Positions 1 to 6,438 of a stretch of 13,756 bases of DNA are shown here, piece by piece (the first letter of the stretch is position 1; each line of letters begins with the position of its first letter). The translations under genes and the position numbers were made by a program. Under the pieces are notes generated by a model that had not been told where the DNA came from, did no database searches, and was given only the letters and a program-made list of their open reading frames with translations. This DNA is from an uncultured Prevotellaceae bacterium (GTDB taxonomy: Bacteria > Bacteroidota > Bacteroidia > Bacteroidales > Bacteroidaceae). Where the stretch lies: assembly GCA_946644025.1 (NCBI GenBank), contig CAMPCG010000037.1, positions 1 to 13,756 on the forward strand, given 5' to 3'.

Positions 1-254
1 AGGCCTGTTATCTTGTCTACGTCGGGGCGCTCCAGCCCTCCGAGGAAGTTACGGGCGTAGGCCGAAAATGTCTCGATATAACGTCGCTGACCTTCGGCAA
101 AGATAGTGTCGAAGGCCAGCGATGATTTTCCGGAGCCGCTCAGTCCCGTGATGACGGTCAGGGAATGACGTGGTATCTCCACGTCGATATTCTTCAGATT
201 GTGGACACGGGCTCCATAGACGCAAATATTTTCTGTCATATTTGTTTTCATCAT
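1..254 (-). CDS. uvrA: UvrA, excinuclease ABC subunit A (N-terminal part, cut by the window edge)
   Basis: UvrA is the damage-recognition ATPase of nucleotide excision repair; it loads UvrB on damaged DNA in the cytoplasm. Only about the first 80 residues are present. Seen: the family N-terminus with [16 protein letters not shown], the Walker A loop [20 protein letters not shown], and the following [15 protein letters not shown], all highly characteristic of UvrA. Three in-frame ATGs are possible (254, 251 and 239). The one at 254 forms an ATGA overlap with the TGA of the upstream secreted-protein gene, which suggests translational coupling; the one at 239 gives a protein starting [11 protein letters not shown], closest to the usual family length. 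The gene continues past base 1. Identity is nearly certain; the exact start is not. Confidence 0.95.
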   Translation of the reverse strand, partial: MMKTNMTENICVYGARVHNLKNIDVEIPRHSLTVITGLSGSGKSSLAFDTIFAEGQRRYIETFSAYARNFLGGLERPDVDKITG

Positions 255-994
255 TCGCCGATGGGCTCTCCCCCACCCTCTTCCGAGCTGCTGTTGTTCC
301 TGTCGCGGTTGCCGCGCACCAGGTTCACATCCTTGCGAATATCGTAGATTACGCCGTCGGCTCCCTTGGCATTGACGACGACGAAGTATGTTCCCTCCTT
401 CACGGGGCGTCCCTTGTAGGTGCCGTCCCAATAGCCGCTGACGTCGTGCCACTCATAGAGCTTCTGCCCCCAGCGGTTGAAGATGTAGGCATGGAAATCG
501 ATGATGCTGCGCCAGTGGTCGGTGTTCTCGGACTCATTGACGCCCTTGGCACCATATTTCTCGTTGAAACCATCGTTGTTGGGTGAGAACGAGTTGGGGA
601 ACACCAGCTTGCTCGACGGGATGGTGATGACGATAACTGTCGAGTCGAGCATGGTCTCCTGCTGGTCGAGGTAGGTCTTAAGGACGATGTGGAACGTTCC
701 CGACTCGGTGAACGTGTAGCGGGTGTCCTCCTCGTAGCGCACGAAGAGCTCCGTCTTTTCTTCGGTGGTCGACTCCTTGTAGAAGTGCCATTCGTAGGAG
801 GGCGTGACTTCGTCCATATTCGAGGGGTTGGCTCGGAAGGTCACGTCGAGCGGAGCCTCGCCCTTATCGATGTTACGCGTTTCCACCTCATCGCCGTCCT
901 CGTTGATGTAGTAGGCCTGAGGGTCTACCGACTGGGCCAGGGAATTGATAAGCGATAAGTGATAAGTGATAAGTATAGCTATCACACACTTCAT
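251..994 (-). CDS. Secreted protein with PKD-like region and type B T9SS sorting (CHU_C, gliding-motility-associated) domain
   Basis: Probably an exported cell-surface or extracellular protein of about 247 residues; specific role unknown. Seen: an N-terminal signal peptide beginning MKCVIAILI and ending near NSLAQ, then a PKD-like segment in which APLDVTF, YEWHF and [13 protein letters not shown] mark the beta-sandwich strands. The C-terminal ~100 residues carry [37 protein letters not shown] and EGTYFVVV, the signature of the type B C-terminal domain recognised by the type IX secretion system. A ~20-residue polar, acidic tail follows the last expected strand. The frame is open upstream to ATGs at 1036 and 1045, but these lie in or beside a heptamer repeat; the ATG at 994 gives the most normal signal peptide. 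It sits between rny and uvrA and probably shares their transcript. Domain call is firm, function unknown. Confidence 0.85.
   Translation of the reverse strand: MKCVIAILITYHLSLINSLAQSVDPQAYYINEDGDEVETRNIDKGEAPLDVTFRANPSNMDEVTPSYEWHFYKESTTEEKTELFVRYEEDTRYTFTESGTFHIVLKTYLDQQETMLDSTVIVITIPSSKLVFPNSFSPNNDGFNEKYGAKGVNESENTDHWRSIIDFHAYIFNRWGQKLYEWHDVSGYWDGTYKGRPVKEGTYFVVVNAKGADGVIYDIRKDVNLVRGNRDRNNSSSEEGGGEPIGE
947..974 (+). repeat. Heptamer tandem repeat, 4 x GATAAGY, inside signal-peptide codons
   Basis: Plus strand reads gataagc then gataagt three times. On the minus strand this is coding sequence for the hydrophobic part of the signal peptide of the CHU_C-domain protein (codons for roughly [11 protein letters not shown]). 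It is the inverted counterpart of the repeat at 1037-1064: the arms 947-976 and 1035-1064 pair over 30 bp with three mismatches. Confidence 0.85.
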
Positions 995-1036
995 CTGACG
1001 AAGAAAGGACTTTCTCAAGGATTCAAATCTAACCAT

Positions 1037-1064
1037 ACTTATCATTTATCACTTATCATTTATC
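1037..1064 (-). repeat. Heptamer tandem repeat, 4 x RTGATAA-type, after rny
   Basis: Four heptamers, acttatc and atttatc alternating on the plus strand (GATAAAT and GATAAGT on the transcribed strand). The array begins 5 bp after the rny stop codon and runs up to the next gene. With the inverted copy at 947-974 it could form a large RNA hairpin around the start of the secreted-protein gene. Confidence 0.85.
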
Positions 1065-1069
1065 ACTGT

Positions 1070-2602
1070 TTACTTCGCGTAGGCCACGGAGCGCGTCTCG
1101 CGTATGACGGTAATCTTCACCTGTCCGGGATAGGTCATCTCGGTCTGAATCTTCGATGCTATCTGTCCGCTGAGTGCCTCGGTCTCTGCATCGTCCATCT
1201 TGTCGGCTCCGACGATGACGCGCAGCTCTCGTCCGGCCTGTATGGCGTAGGTCTTGGTCACTCCGGGGTAGCTCATGGCGATGGCCTCGAGGTCGTTCAG
1301 TCGCTTGATGTATGCCTCGACTATCTCACGGCGAGCGCCGGGACGGGCGCCACTGATGGCGTCGCACACCTGCACTATCGGTGCGAGCAGCGTCTGCATC
1401 TCCATCTCGTCGTGGTGTGCGCCGATGGCGTTGCAGATGTCGGGCTTCTCCTTATACATCTCGGCAATCTTGGCGCCGTAGATGGCGTGTGGGTCGTCGG
1501 TGTTCTCGTCGGGCACCTTGCCTATGTCGTGCAGCAGTCCGGCGCGCTTGGCCTTCTTCGGGTTCAGCCCCAGCTCGGCAGCCATGATTCCGCAGAGGTT
1601 GGCCGTCTCGCGGGCGTGCATCAGCAGGTTCTGTCCGTAGCTGGAGCGGTACTTCATCTTTCCGATGATGCGTATCAGCTCGGGGTGCAGGCCGTGTATG
1701 CCCAGGTCGATGGCTGTGCGCTTGCCAGTCTCTATAATCTCGTTGTCGAGCTGCTTCTTCACCTTGGCCACTACCTCCTCAATGCGAGCGGGGTGTATGC
1801 GTCCGTCGGCCACGAGCTGGTGCAGTGCCAGGCGGCAGGTCTCGCGTCGCACGGGGTCGAAGCCGCTGATGACGATAGCCTCAGGTGTGTCGTCGACTAC
1901 GAGCTCCACGCCGCAGGCAGCCTCCAGTGCGCGTATGTTGCGGCCCTCACGTCCAATGACGCGGCCCTTCACGTCGTCGTTGTCGATGTGGAACACCGAT
2001 ACCGAGTTCTCCACTGCCGTCTCCGTAGCCACGCGCTGGATGGTCTGTATGACGATTTTCTTGGCCTGAGCGTTGGCGTTGAGCTTGGCCTCGTCCATGA
2101 TTTCGTTCACGTAGCTGGCGGCAGCGGTCTTGGCCTCGTCCTTGAGGCTCTCCACCAGGCGGTTGCGAGCCTCCTCGGCGCTCAGTCCGCTCAGTTCCTC
2201 GAGCTTCTCGCGCTCCTTCTGCTGCATCTTGCCCAGTTCCTCCTGCTTCAGGGCGATGGCCTTCTTCTCGTTGTCAATCTTGTTCTGCTGCTGGTCCAGG
2301 TCGTTCTTGCGCCGTCCCAGCTCGTCCTGGCGCTGGTTGAGCGAAATCTCGCGCTGCTTCAGCCTGTTCTCACTCTGCTGCAGCTGCTGGTTGCGCTGCT
2401 GCACCTCCTTCTCCAGCTCGCTTTTCTTGTTGATGAACTTCTCCTTCACCTCGAGCATTTTCTTTTCCTTGACGACCTCGGCCTCTTTCTCTGCCGCGTC
2501 AACCATCTGGTTGTACTTGCTCTTGATGACTTTCAGGAAGATGAAATATCCTATGGCCACGCCCACTGCGAGCGCGACCACGGCTACAATTGCATATACC
2601 AT
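1070..2602 (-). CDS. rny: Ribonuclease Y
   Basis: Membrane-anchored endoribonuclease that starts mRNA decay by cleaving single-stranded RNA. The 510 residues match the usual family length. Seen in order: an N-terminal transmembrane helix (about residues 2-23, [19 protein letters not shown]), a long charged coiled coil (about 30-160, rich in K, E and Q), a KH RNA-binding domain with [15 protein letters not shown] (213-227), and an HD domain with H329, the metal-binding HDIGK at 358-362, HHDEM at 396-400 and D414 in [15 protein letters not shown]. All expected catalytic residues are present. The TAA stop is at 1072-1070. It lies 104 bp downstream of zapA and just upstream of the CHU_C-domain gene, all on the minus strand; no separate -7 box is obvious, so it may be cotranscribed with zapA. 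Confidence 0.97.
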   Translation of the reverse strand: MVYAIVAVVALAVGVAIGYFIFLKVIKSKYNQMVDAAEKEAEVVKEKKMLEVKEKFINKKSELEKEVQQRNQQLQQSENRLKQREISLNQRQDELGRRKNDLDQQQNKIDNEKKAIALKQEELGKMQQKEREKLEELSGLSAEEARNRLVESLKDEAKTAAASYVNEIMDEAKLNANAQAKKIVIQTIQRVATETAVENSVSVFHIDNDDVKGRVIGREGRNIRALEAACGVELVVDDTPEAIVISGFDPVRRETCRLALHQLVADGRIHPARIEEVVAKVKKQLDNEIIETGKRTAIDLGIHGLHPELIRIIGKMKYRSSYGQNLLMHARETANLCGIMAAELGLNPKKAKRAGLLHDIGKVPDENTDDPHAIYGAKIAEMYKEKPDICNAIGAHHDEMEMQTLLAPIVQVCDAISGARPGARREIVEAYIKRLNDLEAIAMSYPGVTKTYAIQAGRELRVIVGADKMDDAETEALSGQIASKIQTEMTYPGQVKITVIRETRSVAYAK

Positions 2603-2672
2603 AATTGTGTTTTGTAGTTGTTAATATTTAAATGATACGTAAAAAAAATGTGTCTCACCAAGTTTCAGTTTT

Positions 2673-2714
2673 TAACTCCTAACTCTTAACTCCTAACTCT
2701 TAACTCCTAACTCT
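2673..2714 (-). repeat. Heptamer tandem repeat, 6 x TAACTCY, overlapping the zapA stop codon
   Basis: Six perfect 7-bp units, taactcc and taactct strictly alternating (AGAGTTA and GGAGTTA on the transcribed strand). The last two codons and the TAG stop of zapA are encoded in the first transcribed unit or so, and the array then runs into the zapA-rny spacer. Same period and same alternation of one purine as the unrelated heptamers near 947-1064. Confidence 0.9.
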
Positions 2715-3003
2715 TGAGCGCCTCCTCGATTTCGGCAGTAAGCTTGGTGATAGTATCATCGTATGGCGAAGTGTCGTTGCGCCCCATTTCCTTCTCGTAG
2801 CGCAACGCTATCTCGATAAGCGTCATGAGGGCTATGGTGTGGTCGCTCTTGCGTCCCTTGTACACCTGTGCGTAGGCTCCATATCTCTCTGTGATGAGCT
2901 TTGCCGCGTTGCGGTAGTACAGCTCGTCGTCCAGGTTGTGGAGCACCATGGCTATGTCCTCGTCGTAGACGTGTAACCTGATATTTAGTTTCTCTTCTGC
3001 CAT
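2707..3003 (-). CDS. zapA: Cell division protein ZapA
   Basis: ZapA binds FtsZ in the cytoplasm and bundles its filaments at the division ring. The 98 residues fit the family. Seen: an N-terminal strand-helix part with LNIRLHVYDED and RNAAKLITERYGAYAQVY, followed by a long C-terminal helix (DHTIALMTLIEIALRYEKE onwards) that serves for dimer and tetramer formation in ZapA proteins. It starts 9 bp after the stop of the small coiled-coil gene, so the two are surely in one operon; rny follows. The TAG stop lies inside a heptamer tandem repeat, so the last residues (KS) are repeat-encoded. Identification rests on family pattern and on the common Bacteroidetes association of zapA with rny. Confidence 0.88.
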   Translation of the reverse strand: MAEEKLNIRLHVYDEDIAMVLHNLDDELYYRNAAKLITERYGAYAQVYKGRKSDHTIALMTLIEIALRYEKEMGRNDTSPYDDTITKLTAEIEEALKS

Positions 3004-3012
3004 TTCCGCTTA

Positions 3013-3309
3013 CTACTTTTCGTCGGTGAGCACGGTGATGCACTTGTTCACCTCGCGTATCATGCGTGCCACACGTTCCTTTGCCCCTTCGAGGTCTTTG
3101 TCGGCGATGGTCATCATGCGGGCCATCTTCAGCGTCTCATATTCTTTCTGCATCCGGTCCACCTGTTCCTCAAGCTCCTTTATGCGCCGCTCCTTGCTCT
3201 CCAACACGAGGCAGAGGTCGGCCTTCTCCTTCTTCATTTCCTGGAAGCGGAGAATCATCTGCCTGACGCGGGTCTGGAACGTTGATAAAAGTTTCTCGCT
3301 CTGAGTCAT
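3013..3309 (-). CDS. Small coiled-coil protein encoded just before zapA (function unknown)
   Basis: A 98-residue cytoplasmic protein, almost wholly alpha-helical: no signal peptide, no membrane segment, and heptad-like charged helices in about residues 15-62 (KKEKADLC, ESKERRIKELEEQVDRMQKE) and again at 70-92 (DLEGAKERVARMIREVNKCI). The frame is open upstream to an ATG at 3402, but a -7 promoter box at 3345-3338 lies inside that extension, so the ATG at 3309 (MTQSEKLL) is preferred. It is 9 bp from zapA. By position and shape it may be a partner of ZapA at the division ring, in the manner of ZapB, but that is inference; there is no motif that proves it. Confidence 0.8.
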   Translation of the reverse strand: MTQSEKLLSTFQTRVRQMILRFQEMKKEKADLCLVLESKERRIKELEEQVDRMQKEYETLKMARMMTIADKDLEGAKERVARMIREVNKCITVLTDEK

Positions 3310-3337
3310 TGTGGATAGCCAGATGTGTTTCGACCCA

Positions 3338-3345
3338 CAAAGGTA
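3338..3345 (-). promoter_or_regulatory. Bacteroidetes-type -7 box for the coiled-coil/zapA operon
   Basis: On the minus strand this reads TACCTTTG, an exact match to the Bacteroidetes TAnnTTTG box. It lies 28 bp before the ATG at 3309, so a transcript would have a leader of roughly 20 nt. No good TTTG is seen at the usual 19-21 bp upstream, so the -33 element is weak or absent. Confidence 0.5.
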
Positions 3346-3491
3346 AGAAATTTTGTTTATAGTAGGCCTCATTGCCGCCTTTGTTTTAAGCACGTTTAAC
3401 AAGAATTATCATATTGCACCACATTTTTCCTGTACTTAACATTAATTTGTTCTGCCGTTACTATTCGGCCTTCCTCTCTGGACGGAATTAG

Positions 3492-3548
3492 ACAAGCTAA
3501 ATTCCCTACCGCGGCTAACTCTTAGCTGCAGTAGGGAATTTAGCTTGT
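3492..3548. repeat. 57-nt near-perfect palindrome (possible terminator or dispersed repeat)
   Basis: Outer arms 3492-3509 (acaagctaaattccctac) and 3531-3548 are perfectly complementary over 18 bp. Inside, 3511-3518 (gcggctaa) and 3522-3529 (ttagctgc) continue the stem with one G-U-type mismatch, leaving a 3-nt loop; only C3510/A3530 is unpaired between the two blocks. No T-run follows on either strand, so it is not a standard intrinsic terminator, but it sits 75 bp after the stop of the 879-residue protein gene and could end or stabilise that transcript. Confidence 0.8.
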
Positions 3549-3622
3549 ATGGCTTGGCCCAAGGGGGGGCGTTTGCGCAATGTGGTTGGAGTAGGCGTTC
3601 CGCTTGTGCTCCTTCTTCGGCT

Positions 3623-6262
3623 TTACTTTCCGGCCATGATGGTGATGACGCTGGAGATGTCAGCCACGTCTACTGAGCCGTCGCCGTTGACATCGGCTGC
3701 GGGGTCATTGGTGCCGCTGGCCATGACGGTGATGATGGCTGAGATGTCGGCCACGTCGACAGTGCCGTCGCCGTTGGTGTCGCCGTTGGGCTCGTCGTCG
3801 TCCCAGTCGCCATATTCCTGGTGGAGCTGCTCGAGCAGTGCCTTGGAGTTCTCGCCCTCGTTGGCCACGAAGATATCGAAGATCTTGGCGCCTGCGCCAC
3901 CGCTAATCTGTGCCACGCGCACATAGACCTGGTCGGTGCCGTTGTAGCTGTTGGTGTATTTCTTCCACATACGCGTATAGCCCGTCTTAGCTATCTCGTC
4001 GCCCACGGTGGTCCACGTCTCACCGTCGGCCGACACTTGGGCCACGAGGGGTCCGCCCTGCATGTTGGCGAAGGTGACGATGTCGAGCGGTGCCTGAAAC
4101 TTGTTCTTCGACATGATGGCAGCGTTGGCAGGCTCACCGGCAAAGATGTTGGCAAACTGTAAGTCGAAGCTGGTGGCGGGGAAGAGCGGGTCTATGTCCT
4201 CGGCCACAGAGGGGTAGTAGCCTCCCTCGTTGATTCCAACCTTGTCGGTGGAGATGGAGTTGTTCTGCCAGAGCACGGCCTGTCCCTTCGACATGACCTT
4301 CCACTGCGGGTCGTCGCCAGGCTCGTCGCGCTCCATCCACTCCACTTCGGGATAGACGTAGGTCTCGTCGCCGGTCTCGGGGTCTATGACGACTTCTGTA
4401 GGCTCGGCGCTGGTGTCATACATGGAGGTAGCCGACTTGCCGTTGGGGAAGATTCCGGCGCCCTTCTCCACGTCGTCCCACTTGGCGGCACGGAAGTGCG
4501 ACACCACGTCGATGACCACGCGGGGCTTGCGCACGAGCACGCGCTGCTGGGTAATCTCGGAGAAGACGGCCTCGCCCGGCTCGCCTACGGTGGCGAAGGC
4601 GGTGACGTCCTGGGGCATGAGGATGACGACGTCGATGCTGTCGGGGGTGTAGAGCGACGACGTCAGGGTGTCGGTAGAGTTCTTGAAGTTGTACCATATC
4701 TGAGCGTCGGGGGTGGCGCAGTCGAAGAATATCTGTGTCTGTCCCTTGCTCTCCTTGTAGGTGATGACGGGTGCTGCGGGCTGCTCCTTGACGAGGACGT
4801 CGAGCGACGTCACCTTGCTCAGTGTGTAGCCCTCGGCAATGGCTGCTGCGCGCACGGTGCAGGGCGAGGTGATGGCGACTGGCTCGGTGTACTCCTGGCT
4901 CTGCTCGGTGGGGTCGGTGCCGTCGGTGGTGTAGAAGATGCGGGCGCCGGGCAGTGCCGGGGGCGTCATGGTGACGATGGTCTGCAGGTGCTTGTATTGC
5001 CGCGAGAGGACGGGTGCGGGAGCCTGTGCTATCTCCGACTTCGAGCCCTGCAGGGTGACGATGGCGTTCTCTATGAGCTGTATGGCGGGCTCAGTGGGGT
5101 CGTCGACGTAGGGCAGGTAGATATACCCGTTGTGGTGGACGTTGTGGGCATGTACGAGGGTGGCGGCATCGTCGATGCTGACGCCGGGCATGGCGTCGGC
5201 GGTGAAATAGTCGGTGATGCTGACGCCATACATCGTCGTCTCGAAGCCGTTGGAGGAGTAGACGATGACGTTGCCCTCGTCGGCCTCTTCATAGTCTACG
5301 TTCTTGAAGAGCGAGTTCTTCACATCCTTTATCTTGATGAACCCAGTGGCCTCCAGTGGTGCGCCGTAGCCCCAGGCGCTGTAGAGCTGTGCGTTGAAGT
5401 TCAGGATTGGTGTCCAGGGCATTGCCTCCTTGAGGACGTTGACGACGGCGTTGTCGGCGGGTACGCTGGGGCTGACGACGGTGACGTCATACTGCTGCAG
5501 CTCGTCGGCAGTGACGGCTGTCTGGGTAATGTTGATGGGTGTGAGCTCGGTAGCCTCGCGCACGCTGAGGTAGTTGTAGATGACATCCTCGGTGCCGTCG
5601 TAGAGGTAGGCCACCTTGGCCGTCTGGAGCACGTCGCCCTGGTCGATCATGAAGAGGGTGAAGTCTATGCCGCCCTCGGGTGTGAGCGTGAACTGCACGT
5701 CGACGGGGCCTTCCTCGTCGGTCTGCACCTCCCAGGTGAAGGAGTAGGTGCCGAGAGAGCCTTCCACCTTGTTGCCTTTGAAGATGCACTTGCCGTCGGT
5801 GGTGGTGCCGCTGGTGAGCACGAGGTGGTCTTGCACGGGAGCAATGCCTCGGTTGGTGGCCTCGCCATTGGCCGAGCGTCCCACGATAGTGACGGTCTGA
5901 CCGTTAGTCAGCTGGGGGAAGGTAATCTTTGTACCCTTGCGGGTGAGTCGCAGCTTGTTCTGAGCCAGGTGCAGGCTGTTGTCCTTGTTCGAGCCAATGT
6001 CGATAAGCAGTCCGTCGAGCTCGGCAATCACCTCGCCGTTGGCTTTCCACGGTTCAGCGCCACTCTGCTTGGTGGCGTTCTTCCAGTTGTTGGTGTTTCC
6101 GTCGGCATCGGTGCCGTTGGCTGTCCAGTTGGTGGCGTCGGCGTTGAGGTTGACCACCGTCTCGGGGCTAAGTCCCAGGGTGAAGTCCCAGGTCTTCTTG
6201 TCCTGTGCCTGAACCATGGTAGCGGCACAGCAAAGGAGGAGGAGGGAGAATAGTTTTTTCAT
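3623..6262 (-). CDS. Large secreted multidomain protein with chitobiase-C-like domain and C-terminal dockerin-like repeats (paralogue 2)
   Basis: An exported 879-residue protein; no catalytic role can be assigned. Seen: signal peptide (residues 1-20, ending VQAQ); an N-terminal beta-rich part starting KTWDFTLG (23-205) that resembles carbohydrate-binding modules of Prevotella secreted proteins; an alpha/beta region (about 215-400) from KVAYLYDG to GYIYLPY; a chitobiase/FN3-like domain (about 437-490) with ARIFYTTDGTDPTEQS and VRAAAIAEGY; a second, weaker one to about 575; a beta-rich region (about 690-800); and a dockerin-like pair of calcium loops, DTNGDGTVDVAD and DVNGDGSVDVAD (828-869), ending 10 residues before the stop. 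It matches the 904-residue neighbour domain by domain, so the two arose by duplication. A terminator hairpin in the 176-bp gap upstream suggests partly separate expression, though no -7 box is seen. Likely binds or processes polysaccharide outside the cell. Confidence 0.87.
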   Translation of the reverse strand: MKKLFSLLLLCCAATMVQAQDKKTWDFTLGLSPETVVNLNADATNWTANGTDADGNTNNWKNATKQSGAEPWKANGEVIAELDGLLIDIGSNKDNSLHLAQNKLRLTRKGTKITFPQLTNGQTVTIVGRSANGEATNRGIAPVQDHLVLTSGTTTDGKCIFKGNKVEGSLGTYSFTWEVQTDEEGPVDVQFTLTPEGGIDFTLFMIDQGDVLQTAKVAYLYDGTEDVIYNYLSVREATELTPINITQTAVTADELQQYDVTVVSPSVPADNAVVNVLKEAMPWTPILNFNAQLYSAWGYGAPLEATGFIKIKDVKNSLFKNVDYEEADEGNVIVYSSNGFETTMYGVSITDYFTADAMPGVSIDDAATLVHAHNVHHNGYIYLPYVDDPTEPAIQLIENAIVTLQGSKSEIAQAPAPVLSRQYKHLQTIVTMTPPALPGARIFYTTDGTDPTEQSQEYTEPVAITSPCTVRAAAIAEGYTLSKVTSLDVLVKEQPAAPVITYKESKGQTQIFFDCATPDAQIWYNFKNSTDTLTSSLYTPDSIDVVILMPQDVTAFATVGEPGEAVFSEITQQRVLVRKPRVVIDVVSHFRAAKWDDVEKGAGIFPNGKSATSMYDTSAEPTEVVIDPETGDETYVYPEVEWMERDEPGDDPQWKVMSKGQAVLWQNNSISTDKVGINEGGYYPSVAEDIDPLFPATSFDLQFANIFAGEPANAAIMSKNKFQAPLDIVTFANMQGGPLVAQVSADGETWTTVGDEIAKTGYTRMWKKYTNSYNGTDQVYVRVAQISGGAGAKIFDIFVANEGENSKALLEQLHQEYGDWDDDEPNGDTNGDGTVDVADISAIITVMASGTNDPAADVNGDGSVDVADISSVITIMAGK

Positions 6263-6325
6263 AAGTGTTGTTGTAGTAAATGGGTTAGTATAGTAAACGA
6301 GATTAATATTATCAGTTTGCGGATG

Positions 6326-6342
6326 GCGGCCTCACAGGCCGC
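6326..6342. repeat. Short GC-rich hairpin in the leader of the 879-residue protein gene
   Basis: Perfect 7-bp arms gcggcct and aggccgc around cac. It lies between the terminator-like hairpin at 6390-6423 and the start at 6262, so in an mRNA reading through from the upstream gene it would be a leader hairpin. Role unknown. Confidence 0.55.
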
Positions 6343-6389
6343 ACAATAAACGAAACGAAAAGAATTACGGCTTTCACCATAAACATTGT

Positions 6390-6423
6390 AAAGCCCGGAG
6401 AAGGCTTGTGCTCTCCGGGCTTT
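6390..6423 (-). terminator. Intrinsic terminator-like hairpin after the 904-residue protein gene
   Basis: Perfect 12-bp arms aaagcccggaga and tctccgggcttt around a 10-nt loop, starting 15 bp after the TAA stop at 6441-6439. On the minus strand the stem ends in CTTT followed by ACAATG, so the U-tract is short; termination may be partial, allowing some read-through to the paralogue downstream. Confidence 0.7.
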
Positions 6424-6438
6424 GGTTTATCGGCGCTC

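Larger units (their letters stand above)
3310..3622. other. Intergenic region between the dockerin-protein gene and the coiled-coil/zapA operon
   Basis: 313 bp with no credible gene. It holds the probable promoter of the coiled-coil/zapA operon at its left end (3338-3345), an AT-rich stretch (about 3395-3460) with no recognised feature, and a 57-nt palindrome at 3492-3548. The remaining bases up to 3622, including a run of seven G at about 3564-3570, show nothing I can name. Confidence 0.7.

Noticed and set aside
947..1064. Invertible promoter segment flanked by inverted repeats
   Set aside because: The segment is only about 58 bp, contains the start of a coding region rather than a promoter, and no recombinase gene is nearby.
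959..2617. Long plus-strand open frame opposite rny
   Set aside because: It is the antisense shadow of a certain gene; the translation is rich in L, V, H and C with no family pattern.
2603..2706. 6S RNA or another small RNA next to zapA
   Set aside because: The spacer is 104 bp and half of it is heptamer repeat, which is too short for 6S RNA, and no bulged-stem structure is seen.
4496..6253. 585-residue plus-strand open frame opposite the 879-residue protein gene
   Set aside because: GC-rich antisense shadow with low-complexity G/V/D/L composition and no signal peptide or motif.
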